Source: a virus. From it: a DNA stretch of 22,709 nucleotides. The position numbers were made by a program, and so were the translations under genes. Under the pieces are notes generated by a model that did no database searches, had not been told where the DNA came from, and saw nothing but the letters and a program-made list of their open reading frames with translations. Of the stretch, positions 1 to 8,061 are shown piece by piece. The stretch covers positions 1 through 22,709 of IMG/VR virus record IMGVR_UViG_3300046534_000414. One strand, written 5' to 3'. Every line of letters starts with the position of its first letter. The first letter of the stretch is position 1.

Positions 1-2044
1 ACAGGTTGCCAACATCGGGGGGGCTGTCCTTTGGAACGCCCATTAGAACTGCGGCCTTTTGGCGGACATTGCGAATTGAAATGCCAGATGTGGCGGCGTC
101 GGGTGTAGGATCGGCCTCGGCGATACGCTGCGACATTGTTAAAGGTGCGGCATCCGTCACGCCCTCTACAGGCGCGGCAATATTGGCCTCATCCCAGCCA
201 CGATACCAAGCATTTGCTGCTACGGCGTCGGTCGGGTCAATTTCCGGCGGCATCCGGCGGGGAAGTCCTGCGGCAAAGTCTGTTGCGCCCCGTGCTCTCG
301 ATGCGACCTCATCGCCCTCGTACTGCGGGTCATAAGGTGATGCCTGCGTTGCGTCTACCGCGTCCGCTTGGCCTGCATCAGCCCCGTCACGCCCCTGATT
401 ACCTTCTGGGCTTGATCCATCTGCGGCTTCGTCGATTGTGAGTTGTTCAGAACGGCTTGCATCCGCTGTGTCAAATGCTCCGCCTGCTTCCCCCTCGTAG
501 GGGGCGATTGGTTGCCAGTCTGCTTGCTCTGCACGATCCGCGCTCCTGTTAAGTTGTGACCAAACGGCATCTTCAACATTGCCGCCATTCGAGTTGAGGT
601 CATTGTATGCGTCAAGATAGTCGCTTCTGTCGAAATTGTCGGTAAGACCCGTGGATCTCAGCATTGCATCCATGCTGTCGCGGATTGAGTCGCCGCGCTC
701 TCCTTCTGTTGAAATATCAATAGAAGGCGATGGGACATCCCATGACGAGTATCCAAATTCGGTCGCATCAATCTGCGCGCCGTCTGGGATTTCGTCAAAC
801 GCTGGCGCATTAGAGGAAGGAACAACCTCTGCGCCAGCGCTCTGCCCGGTTGCGCTGCCATCGCTCCCGAGGTTCGGTACAGCCGTGTTAGGGCCGATTT
901 CTGGGCCGCCGTCCGCGCGGGGCGGTGCGGTAGCTGCGGGCGGCGGCAATAATAGCTGCCCCGTCTCTGGGTCCACCTCTGGCGGCGGTGGTGTCTGATC
1001 GTCGGGTCGGCGCGATAGTCCGCCACGGGCACCACCAAAGATACCACCAACAAGACCACCAGCGACGGCAGACTCAACGTATTCACTGCGGGCATCTTCG
1101 TCGGTCAATGAAAGGCCCGCCTGCGCGCGCTCCATGGCCTGCTGTGCTGCTTCCGTGGGTGCTTCTGCTGCGGCACCAAGGGCTGCGCCGGCCAAAATTC
1201 GGCTACCCATGTTTCCTGCGGCCAAGGTTTTTGCAGCTGGGCCGATGAACGGTACAAGTGTGATGGCATCGGACGCCAGATCCGTCGCGGCCTGCGGTAT
1301 TGCGGTGCCAAATGCGGCGCCTTCATTCACAACGCCGTCGTTTTCTTCCTTTTGGCGCTCACGGTTGAAGCCGTAAAACTGTGCGAGGTTGCCTGCAAAT
1401 GCTACTGCGGCACCAACACCGGCGCCTACGGCAGTGCCTCCGGGGCCTGCAAGCGAACCGATAGCTGCGCCGGTCGCAACTGGACCGAGGGTTGTTCCAA
1501 GCTGCGGAACCTGCTGACCCAGTGTGTCAGCGACATACGATGCGCCTGATCCAACCCCATCCACATCGGACAGTCCGGTCAATCCGCGGCTTCTGGACTG
1601 TGCCTCGGCTGCATTATTTTCCGCGACCGTGGCCCCGTAATTCTGCACCCCTTCAAGACCAAGAGATACGCCTGCGCCCTCGACAGCCGATCCAAGGGCT
1701 TGCTGTACGTTGTCTACGCCTGCGCCAAACGCGTTCCTAAACCCACCTTCCGGCTCGATACCTTCAATTTCATCGGCAATGTCTGTCGCGCGTCTTAGGC
1801 TGGCATATGGGACCACATCCTCAATCGACTGGCCCTGCTGCATAGCCGTTGCAATCTCTGCGGCCTTGGCTTCTGGGTCTTCACCCTGCTCTTCAAGCGC
1901 CATGAGTACGTTGCGCGGGATACGGTATTTCTGAGCGATCGCCCCCACGTCTGGCCTTGTGGGGGTCTGATCTGAGGGGTTTGCCCGCTGATCGGATTGC
2001 GGGCCGGACATTACGCCCATGGAGCCTAAGATTGTGTTGGCCAT
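1..2044 (-). CDS. Large polyvalent/internal virion protein, N-terminal 681 codons (3' end beyond window)
   Basis: The frame is open from an ATG at 2044 to the left edge of the window, so the C-terminus is missing. GAGGG lies 5 nt before the start. Residues 34-60 hold an 'AQKYRIPRNVLMALEEQ'-like stretch that recalls the start of lytic transglycosylase domains. Residues 182-340 are rich in glycine and alanine and include NLAQFYG (219-225), EAPTEAAQQAMERAQAG (294-310) and AGGLVGGIFGG (328-338). From memory, this block is typical of the N-terminal part of very large podovirus polyvalent proteins (PLxRFG/LPD-type). After residue 345 the chain is proline-rich and acidic low complexity. Such proteins are usually packaged and ejected into the host, and often carry enzymatic domains further downstream. 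It is last in the ejection gene cluster, which fits. The role is inferred; no enzymatic domain is visible in this part. Confidence 0.85.
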   Translation of the reverse strand, partial: MANTILGSMGVMSGPQSDQRANPSDQTPTRPDVGAIAQKYRIPRNVLMALEEQGEDPEAKAAEIATAMQQGQSIEDVVPYASLRRATDIADEIEGIEPEGGFRNAFGAGVDNVQQALGSAVEGAGVSLGLEGVQNYGATVAENNAAEAQSRSRGLTGLSDVDGVGSGASYVADTLGQQVPQLGTTLGPVATGAAIGSLAGPGGTAVGAGVGAAVAFAGNLAQFYGFNRERQKEENDGVVNEGAAFGTAIPQAATDLASDAITLVPFIGPAAKTLAAGNMGSRILAGAALGAAAEAPTEAAQQAMERAQAGLSLTDEDARSEYVESAVAGGLVGGIFGGARGGLSRRPDDQTPPPPEVDPETGQLLLPPPAATAPPRADGGPEIGPNTAVPNLGSDGSATGQSAGAEVVPSSNAPAFDEIPDGAQIDATEFGYSSWDVPSPSIDISTEGERGDSIRDSMDAMLRSTGLTDNFDRSDYLDAYNDLNSNGGNVEDAVWSQLNRSADRAEQADWQPIAPYEGEAGGAFDTADASRSEQLTIDEAADGSSPEGNQGRDGADAGQADAVDATQASPYDPQYEGDEVASRARGATDFAAGLPRRMPPEIDPTDAVAANAWYRGWDEANIAAPVEGVTDAAPLTMSQRIAEADPTPDAATSGISIRNVRQKAAVLMGVPKDSPPDVGNL

Positions 2045-2076
2045 GTTTTCCCTCTGGAAATTGGGTATATAACAGT

Positions 2077-2086
2077 CGCGTCCTGC
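2077..2086 (-). promoter_or_regulatory. Intergenic motif GCAGGACGCG (copy A)
   Basis: The motif lies 34 nt before the ATG of the large polyvalent protein and touches the end of the adjacent inverted repeat. Similar copies lie in three other intergenic gaps. The function is unknown; a late promoter element or regulator site is an inference. Confidence 0.35.
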
Positions 2087-2146
2087 ACTGCCGGTTGATT
2101 ATTGATACACCTTATCGATGCGTTTAATCAAGGATTCCGGCAGTGC
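2085..2146. repeat. Nested inverted repeat / structured intergenic hairpin
   Basis: GCACTGCCGG (2085-2094) is perfectly repeated in inverse at 2137-2146. Directly inside it, TTGATTA (2095-2101) pairs with TAATCAA (2125-2131), leaving a 5-nt bulge. Within that, ATTGATA (2101-2107) can pair with TATCGAT (2113-2119) with one wobble when read as plus-strand RNA; it shares one base with the second stem. The element fills most of the 112-nt gap between two ejection genes. No T-tract follows on either strand, so it is not a standard intrinsic terminator. An RNase III-type processing hairpin or a protein-binding site are possibilities. Confidence 0.8.
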
Positions 2147-2156
2147 TACTTTCCTA

Positions 2157-4100
2157 TCAGTTCCCTAAGCGGAATAGCGGCGCTTCCTGCTGTGCGCCAC
2201 CTCCCCCACTAAGCGTTCCTAAGCTCTGCACACCCTGCATATACTGCTGGATTGCTTGTTCCATTGTGGTCTGGCCCGAAAGGTCTGCGGACATAATGTC
2301 AGAGGCGCCCTTCATCACATCCTGCTGTGTGATCGCGCCCCTTTGTTCAGGCTGGTTGTCAAACAGCATTTCTGCAACCGTGGCTGGCGATACCATCATG
2401 TGGACGTATTTCAAATACTCGTCGGCGGTTGCAAAGGTTTGCTCTGTACGCTCGCCCGTGTCTTTGTTCAAAAGCACGATACGAGCCCCGCCGGGGTTGC
2501 CGTCGGCGTCGTTAAAGAGCCCAGTCGCTTCAAGGTCAACTTCCATGTTTGGGTCAACGTATCCATACTGCTTGAACGCTGAAAGGGCGTGCTCTGCTGC
2601 GGCATCAACATCGCCTGTCATCATGCTGAATGTGGACCTGCCAATGTCTCTCAGTGCGGCCTTACCTTCGCGGGATTCGACCAATTCAATGTAGGCTTGG
2701 GCCTTGTCCATTTCGCCTCGACCAATATAGAATTCAATCGCCTGTGGCACGACAGTTTCATAGTAGCGGTCCACGTATGCTTGCGATCCACGATCTGTCT
2801 GCGCTGCGGTCACGTCTTCCCCAGGTCGCAACCCGTATGACAAGGCGACGTCCCGAGCGATGGCAACGCCTTGTTCTGCGTCGGCCTGAACTGCGGGGAC
2901 TTCTGACGCTGCCGCAGCAGATTCTAGCTTGTTTGTCGCTTCATCGGACTGGTCGCCCTCGGCGGGCGGTGTTTCTGCGTCTTCGGCAGTGGTCTGGCCA
3001 TAGTTCGGGTTGGCCGTGACCCCAGCAACGTAGTCAAGAACGGGGTCTACAACACGGTTAACCGCACTGGCTGCATTAGTTGCCAATTCGCCGGTCTGGC
3101 GAGCTAAGGCGCCAGGTGCGTTAGAAATGGCACTGACCCCCCGTTGCATCAAATTGCCAACATCGCCGGGGGCACCGCCGCTTTCTCCAAAGTCTCTGTT
3201 TCGATCGTAGTCACCGATGGCCGTGATCACGCCTGCCGATCGATTGGCCGCGTCCAGCGCGGATGAACCATAACCGCGCAAACGTTCACCAAATCCCGGA
3301 CCCTGATCTGTCGGCGCGGGAGCTTCCTGAGTCGGCGCGCGCCCCTGTTCGCCAAACGAGCTTGGAAATGTTTGACCAACGGTCGTGTTTGGGTTTTGCG
3401 GGCGCGGCGTGTAAATAGGATCAGAAGCCTGCCTTGGCGCGGCTCCTTGACGGGACGCCTGTTCCAAGCGGTCAAACTGATCAATCGACGCGACTTTATC
3501 TTCATCCGAAAGGGTAGCGTAGACCTGTGTAAGAGTCATACCCCCAGTGTCCATCATTTCACGTATTTGCGCGTCGGTCATGCGGCCTAGCCCTAGTGCT
3601 GAAGGCCGATTCTTCTGTTCCCGCGCATCCTTAAACCGTGACGCGTCCTGCTGGGGCGTCGGGCTGTTTTGCGACACACCAAGCTGCCCAAAGGAAAGAT
3701 CTGGACGTGCTGGGGCTGGCGTATAAGTTTGGGCGGCTGGCTCGGCCCCTGCTGGCGTTTCATTTCCGTAAACTGGGAAGTTGGGGTTCGCCTCGCTTTG
3801 TGGGGGCGGCGTTGCGCCAAGTCTCATGCTCTCTGCCCACGAGGCCTGTGCTTGCCGTTCCTGTTCATCAAGCGCGCCCTGTCGTTCCCGCTCGCCGACT
3901 TGATAGTCGTATTCTTCCACTTGACGTCCGTAATTTCCTTCCGCACGCCGGTCAGCGTTCTGCGCAAGGCCATAGCGACCCTCGTTAATCTCATCCAGAC
4001 GTCCCTGACGCTCACGATCCAACGTGCGATCTTCTTTGCCATCACGCCAATCGCGGCCCTTAAAGAACCCGTCAACGAAACCTGAAACTGCTGCAACCAC
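2157..4100 (-). CDS. Probable ejected internal virion protein, 647 aa
   Basis: The start is GTG with AAGGAG 7 nt upstream. That ribosome site directly follows the stop codon of the preceding gene, so the two are probably translated together. Residues 1-95 are highly charged and likely helical (many R, E, D and Q). Residues about 95-270 are low complexity, rich in Q, P, A and G. The C-terminal 300 residues look helical and acidic. No catalytic motif is visible. The N-terminal pattern GFxxGFxxxRDxxD is shared with the neighbouring 250-aa protein. I know of no precise family. Its size, composition and place between a lysozyme-like ejection protein and the polyvalent protein suggest a DNA-ejection or inner-core protein. 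The product assignment rests on context; the reading frame itself is very secure. Confidence 0.75.
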   Translation of the reverse strand: MVAAVSGFVDGFFKGRDWRDGKEDRTLDRERQGRLDEINEGRYGLAQNADRRAEGNYGRQVEEYDYQVGERERQGALDEQERQAQASWAESMRLGATPPPQSEANPNFPVYGNETPAGAEPAAQTYTPAPARPDLSFGQLGVSQNSPTPQQDASRFKDAREQKNRPSALGLGRMTDAQIREMMDTGGMTLTQVYATLSDEDKVASIDQFDRLEQASRQGAAPRQASDPIYTPRPQNPNTTVGQTFPSSFGEQGRAPTQEAPAPTDQGPGFGERLRGYGSSALDAANRSAGVITAIGDYDRNRDFGESGGAPGDVGNLMQRGVSAISNAPGALARQTGELATNAASAVNRVVDPVLDYVAGVTANPNYGQTTAEDAETPPAEGDQSDEATNKLESAAAASEVPAVQADAEQGVAIARDVALSYGLRPGEDVTAAQTDRGSQAYVDRYYETVVPQAIEFYIGRGEMDKAQAYIELVESREGKAALRDIGRSTFSMMTGDVDAAAEHALSAFKQYGYVDPNMEVDLEATGLFNDADGNPGGARIVLLNKDTGERTEQTFATADEYLKYVHMMVSPATVAEMLFDNQPEQRGAITQQDVMKGASDIMSADLSGQTTMEQAIQQYMQGVQSLGTLSGGGGAQQEAPLFRLGN

Positions 4101-4111
4101 GATTTTTCTCC

Positions 4112-4864
4112 TTAGTTTACGCTGACGCCCAAGGGGCGCGGCGTGAGTTCAGATCCGTTTCGTTCAAAGTTTGCGATCGCGGCATCAAGCTGCGCATCCG
4201 AAACATTTTTAAACCCTTCCCACTCGGCCCGCATGGCGGCCCGCTTGGCGGCTGGCGACGAGGCATTGACCAAACGTTGCCTTGCAAGGTGATTAACCAT
4301 TTGCGTCTGGGTTGCCTCGTTAAATATTGTGTCGTCAGGAAGGTTAAGCTGTTCCTGCGTTGCGCGGGCGGTGCGTCCAACGATTTGGCCAAACCCTGCG
4401 GGTGTAGCGACACGAGCAGGCTGCCCAGACGCCTCAAGCTGTGCCTTTACCCATTGGCCGTATTCACCAGACGGGTTTTGAAACTCGCGCAATTCGGCCA
4501 ATGTCATTGCGGACACGTCAACGCCGTCGAACCGACCACCGCGCTGACTGTGCCCGAATAGTGTGGATGGATCACCTGCGCCCTCGTGCGCGCGAAGAAG
4601 TCCCGCGATGGTGTCGTTATCTCCGCCTTCGTAACTTGCGGGCGCAGCGCGGCCATATCCCGAGCCTCCATTGGTGGACGGCATGGTCGAATTCCCACCG
4701 GCCCCGTCAGATGGTCCAGCCTGCGGTTCTGCGCCCATGCTTTTCATTGCGTCCAGATAGGTATCCATCCGCTTATTGCTCTCTGTGCGCTGCTCTCTGT
4801 CGGCCTTGCGATCACGAGAATTAGCAAAGCCTTCACCAAATCCGGTTAAACCTGACATGCTCAT
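4112..4864 (-). CDS. Internal virion protein with lysozyme/transglycosylase-like domain, 250 aa
   Basis: Residues 1-40 are charged and resemble the start of the next protein. Residues 45-80 form a Gly/Ser/Pro linker. Residues 85-200 look like a lysozyme-like (goose-type/transglycosylase) fold: LLRAHEG with candidate catalytic E94, FGH at 103-105, the 'SAMTLAEL' stretch at 118-125, GFGQIVGRT at 157-165, and F181 before a helix with QMVNHLARQRL. Muramidases of phage particles often show 'MT..E' and 'G.YQI...T' in this order. It probably opens peptidoglycan locally as DNA enters the cell; it need not be a lysis enzyme. The first ATG is used here; a second at 4858 is also possible. No strong ribosome site is seen (GTAGGT only). 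The domain call comes from pattern recognition. Confidence 0.65.
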   Translation of the reverse strand: MSMSGLTGFGEGFANSRDRKADREQRTESNKRMDTYLDAMKSMGAEPQAGPSDGAGGNSTMPSTNGGSGYGRAAPASYEGGDNDTIAGLLRAHEGAGDPSTLFGHSQRGGRFDGVDVSAMTLAELREFQNPSGEYGQWVKAQLEASGQPARVATPAGFGQIVGRTARATQEQLNLPDDTIFNEATQTQMVNHLARQRLVNASSPAAKRAAMRAEWEGFKNVSDAQLDAAIANFERNGSELTPRPLGVSVN

Positions 4865-4886
4865 TTTGATTTACCTACGGCCATGT

Positions 4887-5576
4887 TCAACCCCACGCGC
4901 CAGCAACAGAGCCCAAGGCTTGACCAAAAGCGGCATATTGCGCCTGCTTGGCCTTCCATCCATCCATGCGACCATCAAACTCTTTGCCAAGGATATTAGC
5001 CTGCTGGCCATACCCGCCCATAGCGCCGCTGAACCCAGCCTGTCCCGACGCGTTGGAAAGCCCCATAGACGTGCCGGGGTTTACCGCCATGCCCTTACCC
5101 ATGTTGATTGAGTTGGTCGTCATGGTTTCGGCTTTTGCGTCGTCCTGCATGATGGACTGCCTGCGCGCCATGTTGGACGCGCCCGCAGATGATAGGGCTT
5201 CTGCTGATCCGCGCGCACCGGCCATTGCTGCGTCACGTCCAGAATCCGGCCTTACTCCCATAGATCGAGAACGGCGGTCGTCAGAGTCACGCTGCAAGGC
5301 AAACTGCTGGCGCACATCACCAACGGCCTCGGACGCACGGTTATCAGCGTTCAGGCCTATCTTGGCAGGGTCTCGGGCCGCATCGGCTCTGGCCGCGTAT
5401 GCGCGTTCCCTTGGGACATAATCTTCTTGGTATCGGGTCCGATCCTCGTCGGCCCACCTGTTTGTGACGTTAGCCTGACCGGTCATAAATTCCAGCATGT
5501 CTTGTCCGGTCTGTGCCGAAAGCTTTGCCGCTTCGCCCATTGCTGGGTCTGGTGTTGGTGCTCCGCCGCCGCTCAT
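4887..5576 (-). CDS. Probable small internal virion (ejection) protein, 229 aa
   Basis: The ATG overlaps the stop of the preceding gene by 4 nt (ATGA), with AAGGCGG upstream. The protein is rich in A, G, S, M, Q and R. It begins MSGGGAPTPDP and ends with a Gly/Ala-rich tail (GQALGSVAGAWG). Residues 30-110 are charged and helix-like (DEDRTRYQEDYVPRERAYA). No signal peptide or catalytic motif is seen. From memory, proteins of this size and composition sit just before lysozyme-like and large ejection proteins in several podoviruses and are often called internal virion protein A. It is first of the Gly/Ala-rich ejection set here. The role is inferred from composition and position. Confidence 0.6.
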   Translation of the reverse strand: MSGGGAPTPDPAMGEAAKLSAQTGQDMLEFMTGQANVTNRWADEDRTRYQEDYVPRERAYAARADAARDPAKIGLNADNRASEAVGDVRQQFALQRDSDDRRSRSMGVRPDSGRDAAMAGARGSAEALSSAGASNMARRQSIMQDDAKAETMTTNSINMGKGMAVNPGTSMGLSNASGQAGFSGAMGGYGQQANILGKEFDGRMDGWKAKQAQYAAFGQALGSVAGAWG

Positions 5577-6073
5577 GACAAATCCGCCTTATATTCTTCG
5601 AGTGTTTCGTGGTGGGTGAAGAACCGACGGACATCCATGCTGACCTCACGCATGTAGTCTTGGCCTCGTGTCAGGTAGATCACAAAGGCAATCAGTTCAG
5701 CGTACCAATCACGCAAGACGTATGAAAACACCTTGTCGTTATCGCTGCCTTTTTCCAGTTCATTGGCGTCAAGCCATGCGTTGATACCTGTCACCAAGAT
5801 AGGAACTATCTCGCTGCGGTAATTCACAAGGAACGGGTTGAGTGGCAGGCCAGTCAAGGCGACAAACAAGATGCGCGTCAGGTCGGCCTTGGTGACTTCT
5901 TTGTCTTGGTCCCAAAGGTCGTCAATGACCTCGCAGAAATCAAAAAACTGCAAGATAAACTCAATGGCGTGCCGGTCAACGATCCACTCATTGAGCTTTT
6001 CGTTTCTCATTGCACGCCAATCGCCCGAGTCGAACTCAGGAGAGTTTGTGGGGATAATGTCTTGTGGGGCCAT
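5573..6073 (-). CDS. Conserved phage protein of unknown function, 166 aa
   Basis: CGGAG lies 6 nt before the ATG, and the 3' end overlaps the next gene by 4 nt. The protein is acidic and mostly helical, with hydrophobic stretches (FILQFFDFCEVIDDLW; ELIAFVIYLTRG) that look like a globular core rather than membrane segments. Features are DWRAMRNEKLNEWIVDRHAIEF near residues 18-39 and INAWLDANELEKG at about 97-109. I recall similar uncharacterised proteins next to ejection protein genes in podoviruses. Coupling to the first ejection gene suggests a linked role, for example as an assembly partner. No enzymatic function can be assigned. Confidence 0.6.
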   Translation of the reverse strand: MAPQDIIPTNSPEFDSGDWRAMRNEKLNEWIVDRHAIEFILQFFDFCEVIDDLWDQDKEVTKADLTRILFVALTGLPLNPFLVNYRSEIVPILVTGINAWLDANELEKGSDNDKVFSYVLRDWYAELIAFVIYLTRGQDYMREVSMDVRRFFTHHETLEEYKADLS

Positions 6074-6105
6074 CGGAAACTCCGTTTTGTCCGTTTGATT
6101 GGCCG

Positions 6106-6115
6106 CACGTCCTGC
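6106..6115 (-). promoter_or_regulatory. Intergenic motif GCAGGACGTG (copy B)
   Basis: The motif lies 34 nt before the start of the 166-aa gene that opens the ejection cluster. It is part of a 13-nt stretch (6105-6117) identical to that upstream of the major capsid gene (13751-13763). The function is unknown. Confidence 0.35.
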
Positions 6116-6130
6116 GCGTTTTGTGATTAG

Positions 6131-6544
6131 CTAAGGGTACATTGACATGACAATAGCACCTTCATCCCCTGTTACGCTAGGCCGTTTGCGATATTCAAAC
6201 TGAAAGCCCGCCTTAAGGTAGCTGATTTGTGATTGAATGTTGCTTTGATCTACAGTGGCGACCAAGATCGCAAGGCCAAGTATCCTTGGGTGAAAGGCCA
6301 ATTCTGTGTACGCGCCCACAACATCCTCAGTGATCGGCAAAGTCGATAGATTGAGGATTACAACATCCGCCGCGCTATCTGCAAAGTGCTGAAACACAGC
6401 AATGTAGGACGGATCTGATTCGCCCTCTTTGATTGCACCAAAGGCGATAGCGTCTTTGCACCAAGCGTTGATCCCTGCAAAGTTAAGTCGCATGGCAGAC
6501 TCAAGCATATCGGCTTGGTTGGCTCTAGTTAATTTCAAAGGCAT
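6131..6544 (-). CDS. Possible GNAT-fold phage protein, 137 aa
   Basis: AAAGGGG lies 6 nt before the ATG. The protein alternates helices and strands. Its C-terminal half contains HPRILGLAILVATVDQSN (85-102), SYLKAGFQFEYRKRP (108-122) and a final strand (AIVMSMY). The 'N....YLKAGF' pattern resembles motif B of GCN5-related acetyltransferases, and many phages carry such proteins near structural genes. The typical acetyl-CoA binding signature (Q/RxxGxG/A) is not visible, so it may be a degenerate or structural GNAT fold. It lies between the tail fibre chaperone and the ejection genes. An alternative is a phage protein of unrelated fold. Confidence 0.45.
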   Translation of the reverse strand: MPLKLTRANQADMLESAMRLNFAGINAWCKDAIAFGAIKEGESDPSYIAVFQHFADSAADVVILNLSTLPITEDVVGAYTELAFHPRILGLAILVATVDQSNIQSQISYLKAGFQFEYRKRPSVTGDEGAIVMSMYP

Positions 6545-6562
6545 GGCAGGCCCCTTTCTGGG

Positions 6563-6970
6563 TCAGGTTGGCGGCTGTGGGAATACAACCGATAGTGGGT
6601 CGTCTGTTTGCTCTGTGATGTTCCTTAGGGCTGTTCGATATTCTATCCACTCTTGGCGCTTAGGCCCATCAAGAGGGCTATCTGTTGCCTGCGTCCAATC
6701 ACTTGCGGTTAAAAAGGCGTGTCTCTGGCTTCGCACGCCTTGCCAAGCTAACATATTTTCCCGTTCAGCAATAACAGAAGATGGCTTTTTGACAACTCTT
6801 TTGCTCAGTATGCGATCATTGTCTGGGTCCACCTCCCTTGATTTTGCATGGTACACATGAAGGTCATTAGACCCATTCAACGGACCTTCATCAGGCAGCA
6901 AGCCGTCAGGCGCAGTGACCACTGATACAATTTCACCATTGTTAATGTTGTATATTGCGTACTGCTTCAT
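6563..6970 (-). CDS. Tail fibre assembly chaperone (Phage_tail_APC-like), 135 aa
   Basis: The start overlaps the fibre stop codon by 4 nt (ATGA). Residues 80-118 carry the hallmark of the tail assembly chaperone family (Pfam Phage_tail_APC): VRSQRHAFLTASDWTQ, then a D/P turn, then K..EW..YR.ALR.I. The N-terminal 60 residues form strands (MKQYAIYNINNGEIVSVV). In this family the protein helps fold or trimerise a tail fibre encoded immediately upstream, as here. Close coupling to the 364-aa fibre gene makes that protein its likely client. The family assignment is strong; the client is inferred. Confidence 0.8.
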   Translation of the reverse strand: MKQYAIYNINNGEIVSVVTAPDGLLPDEGPLNGSNDLHVYHAKSREVDPDNDRILSKRVVKKPSSVIAERENMLAWQGVRSQRHAFLTASDWTQATDSPLDGPKRQEWIEYRTALRNITEQTDDPLSVVFPQPPT

Positions 6971-8061
6971 TTGTATCTCGCCAAAAGTTGCAGTGATACT
7001 TGAGCTGTCATTGTGCTGTTTGCACCTATCCAGTTAAAAAGTATTGTTCTGCTGCCGGTAACGGCTGATGCTATCCGTGCAGTTCCAGAAGGTTGATCGT
7101 TGCCAAATCCCATATTAACGCGATAATCAATTTGTGTAGAGCCATCCATTATCTGATAACCCCATTGGAGCGCACCGGCATTATAACCCTGCTTTACGCT
7201 CCAAAAAATATACACATTAGCGAGATTGTTTCCAAGATTTATAGTTGCGGCTGCCGCAGCTTGAAGCGAGCCATTGCCAGTTATTGTGCTTCCTGTAGCA
7301 AAGACTGGGACGGTAATGGCATTGCCTGCAACCTTCAGGGTGTCAACTTGGAGGTCCCCTATACTTGCCCTCGTAACATAGAGGTCTTGGGCGTGAACGC
7401 CTGCTGGGATAAACGCCCCATTGACTGTGCGCCCTGCCGGATAGACTGCGAACGGGGTGTAATTGCCCTGCCCGCTGCTGTTCACAACGCGCAGCGACGA
7501 GTCATTGATGATGAAATCGCTTACTGCTTGGCCTGCAACCAGACTTGATATCAGTCCAAAGCCAGAAATGTGGCCGTTGTTGTTGATCCGAATGCCATAG
7601 GTAGCACTGACGCCATCTATCGAGACAATCAGCGATGAAATGGAGGTTGAATTTCCGTCAAGCGCCGTCTGAAATGTATCAAATTCACCATCCACTTCGG
7701 TCCCAAGCGTCTCGATGCCCAACATGGCTTGATCAAACAGCCTGTTATATTCTTCCAGCAAAGCCTCGGACTCAGTGTCGATCGCTGCAAATTGTGCTGC
7801 AACCTTTGCTCCTATGCTTCCAGGTCCGTTGACCCCGCTCATGGACCCGACTTGCTTTGCAACTTCGACCTTAATGCCTTCAAGGTCTTTGAACCGGACG
7901 GCGTGTTCCAGCTTTTCGCCACGTAGGCCCGCCAAAACCTCCGTTAGATTGATCGTTCGCTCTTCAACGGGGCTGCGTCGGTTGACAGCTTCAGGGGCGA
8001 CGCTACGGCTCGCCTGAGGGACATTGACGCCCTCCCAAGGTGTACTTTCATCTACCATCAT
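6967..8061 (-). CDS. Tail fibre / host-recognition protein with lambda J-like (DUF1983) domain, 364 aa
   Basis: The first ATG of an ATGATG pair overlaps the nozzle gene stop (8058-8061). Residues 30-135 are helix-rich and could form a trimeric coiled-coil shaft. Residues 141-250 resemble the central straight fibre domain found at the C-terminal end of lambda J-like proteins (DUF1983): YGIRINNNGHISGFGL, then SDFIINDSSLRVVN, then PFAVYPAGRTVNGAFI. Residues 250-364 are strand-rich with few charges and probably form the receptor-binding tip. The lack of a long N-terminal J region suggests that only the fibre domain is used, attached to a podovirus nozzle. The chaperone follows directly. The receptor is unknown. 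Confidence 0.7.
   Translation of the reverse strand: MMVDESTPWEGVNVPQASRSVAPEAVNRRSPVEERTINLTEVLAGLRGEKLEHAVRFKDLEGIKVEVAKQVGSMSGVNGPGSIGAKVAAQFAAIDTESEALLEEYNRLFDQAMLGIETLGTEVDGEFDTFQTALDGNSTSISSLIVSIDGVSATYGIRINNNGHISGFGLISSLVAGQAVSDFIINDSSLRVVNSSGQGNYTPFAVYPAGRTVNGAFIPAGVHAQDLYVTRASIGDLQVDTLKVAGNAITVPVFATGSTITGNGSLQAAAAATINLGNNLANVYIFWSVKQGYNAGALQWGYQIMDGSTQIDYRVNMGFGNDQPSGTARIASAVTGSRTILFNWIGANSTMTAQVSLQLLARYK

Noticed and set aside
2143-2694. 183-aa plus-strand frame
   Set aside because: It lies wholly opposite a convincing ejection protein gene. Its composition is typical of a shadow frame, and no ribosome site is seen.
3642-3651. Fifth copy of the motif GCAGGACGCG
   Set aside because: It lies inside the 647-aa coding region and is best explained by codon content.
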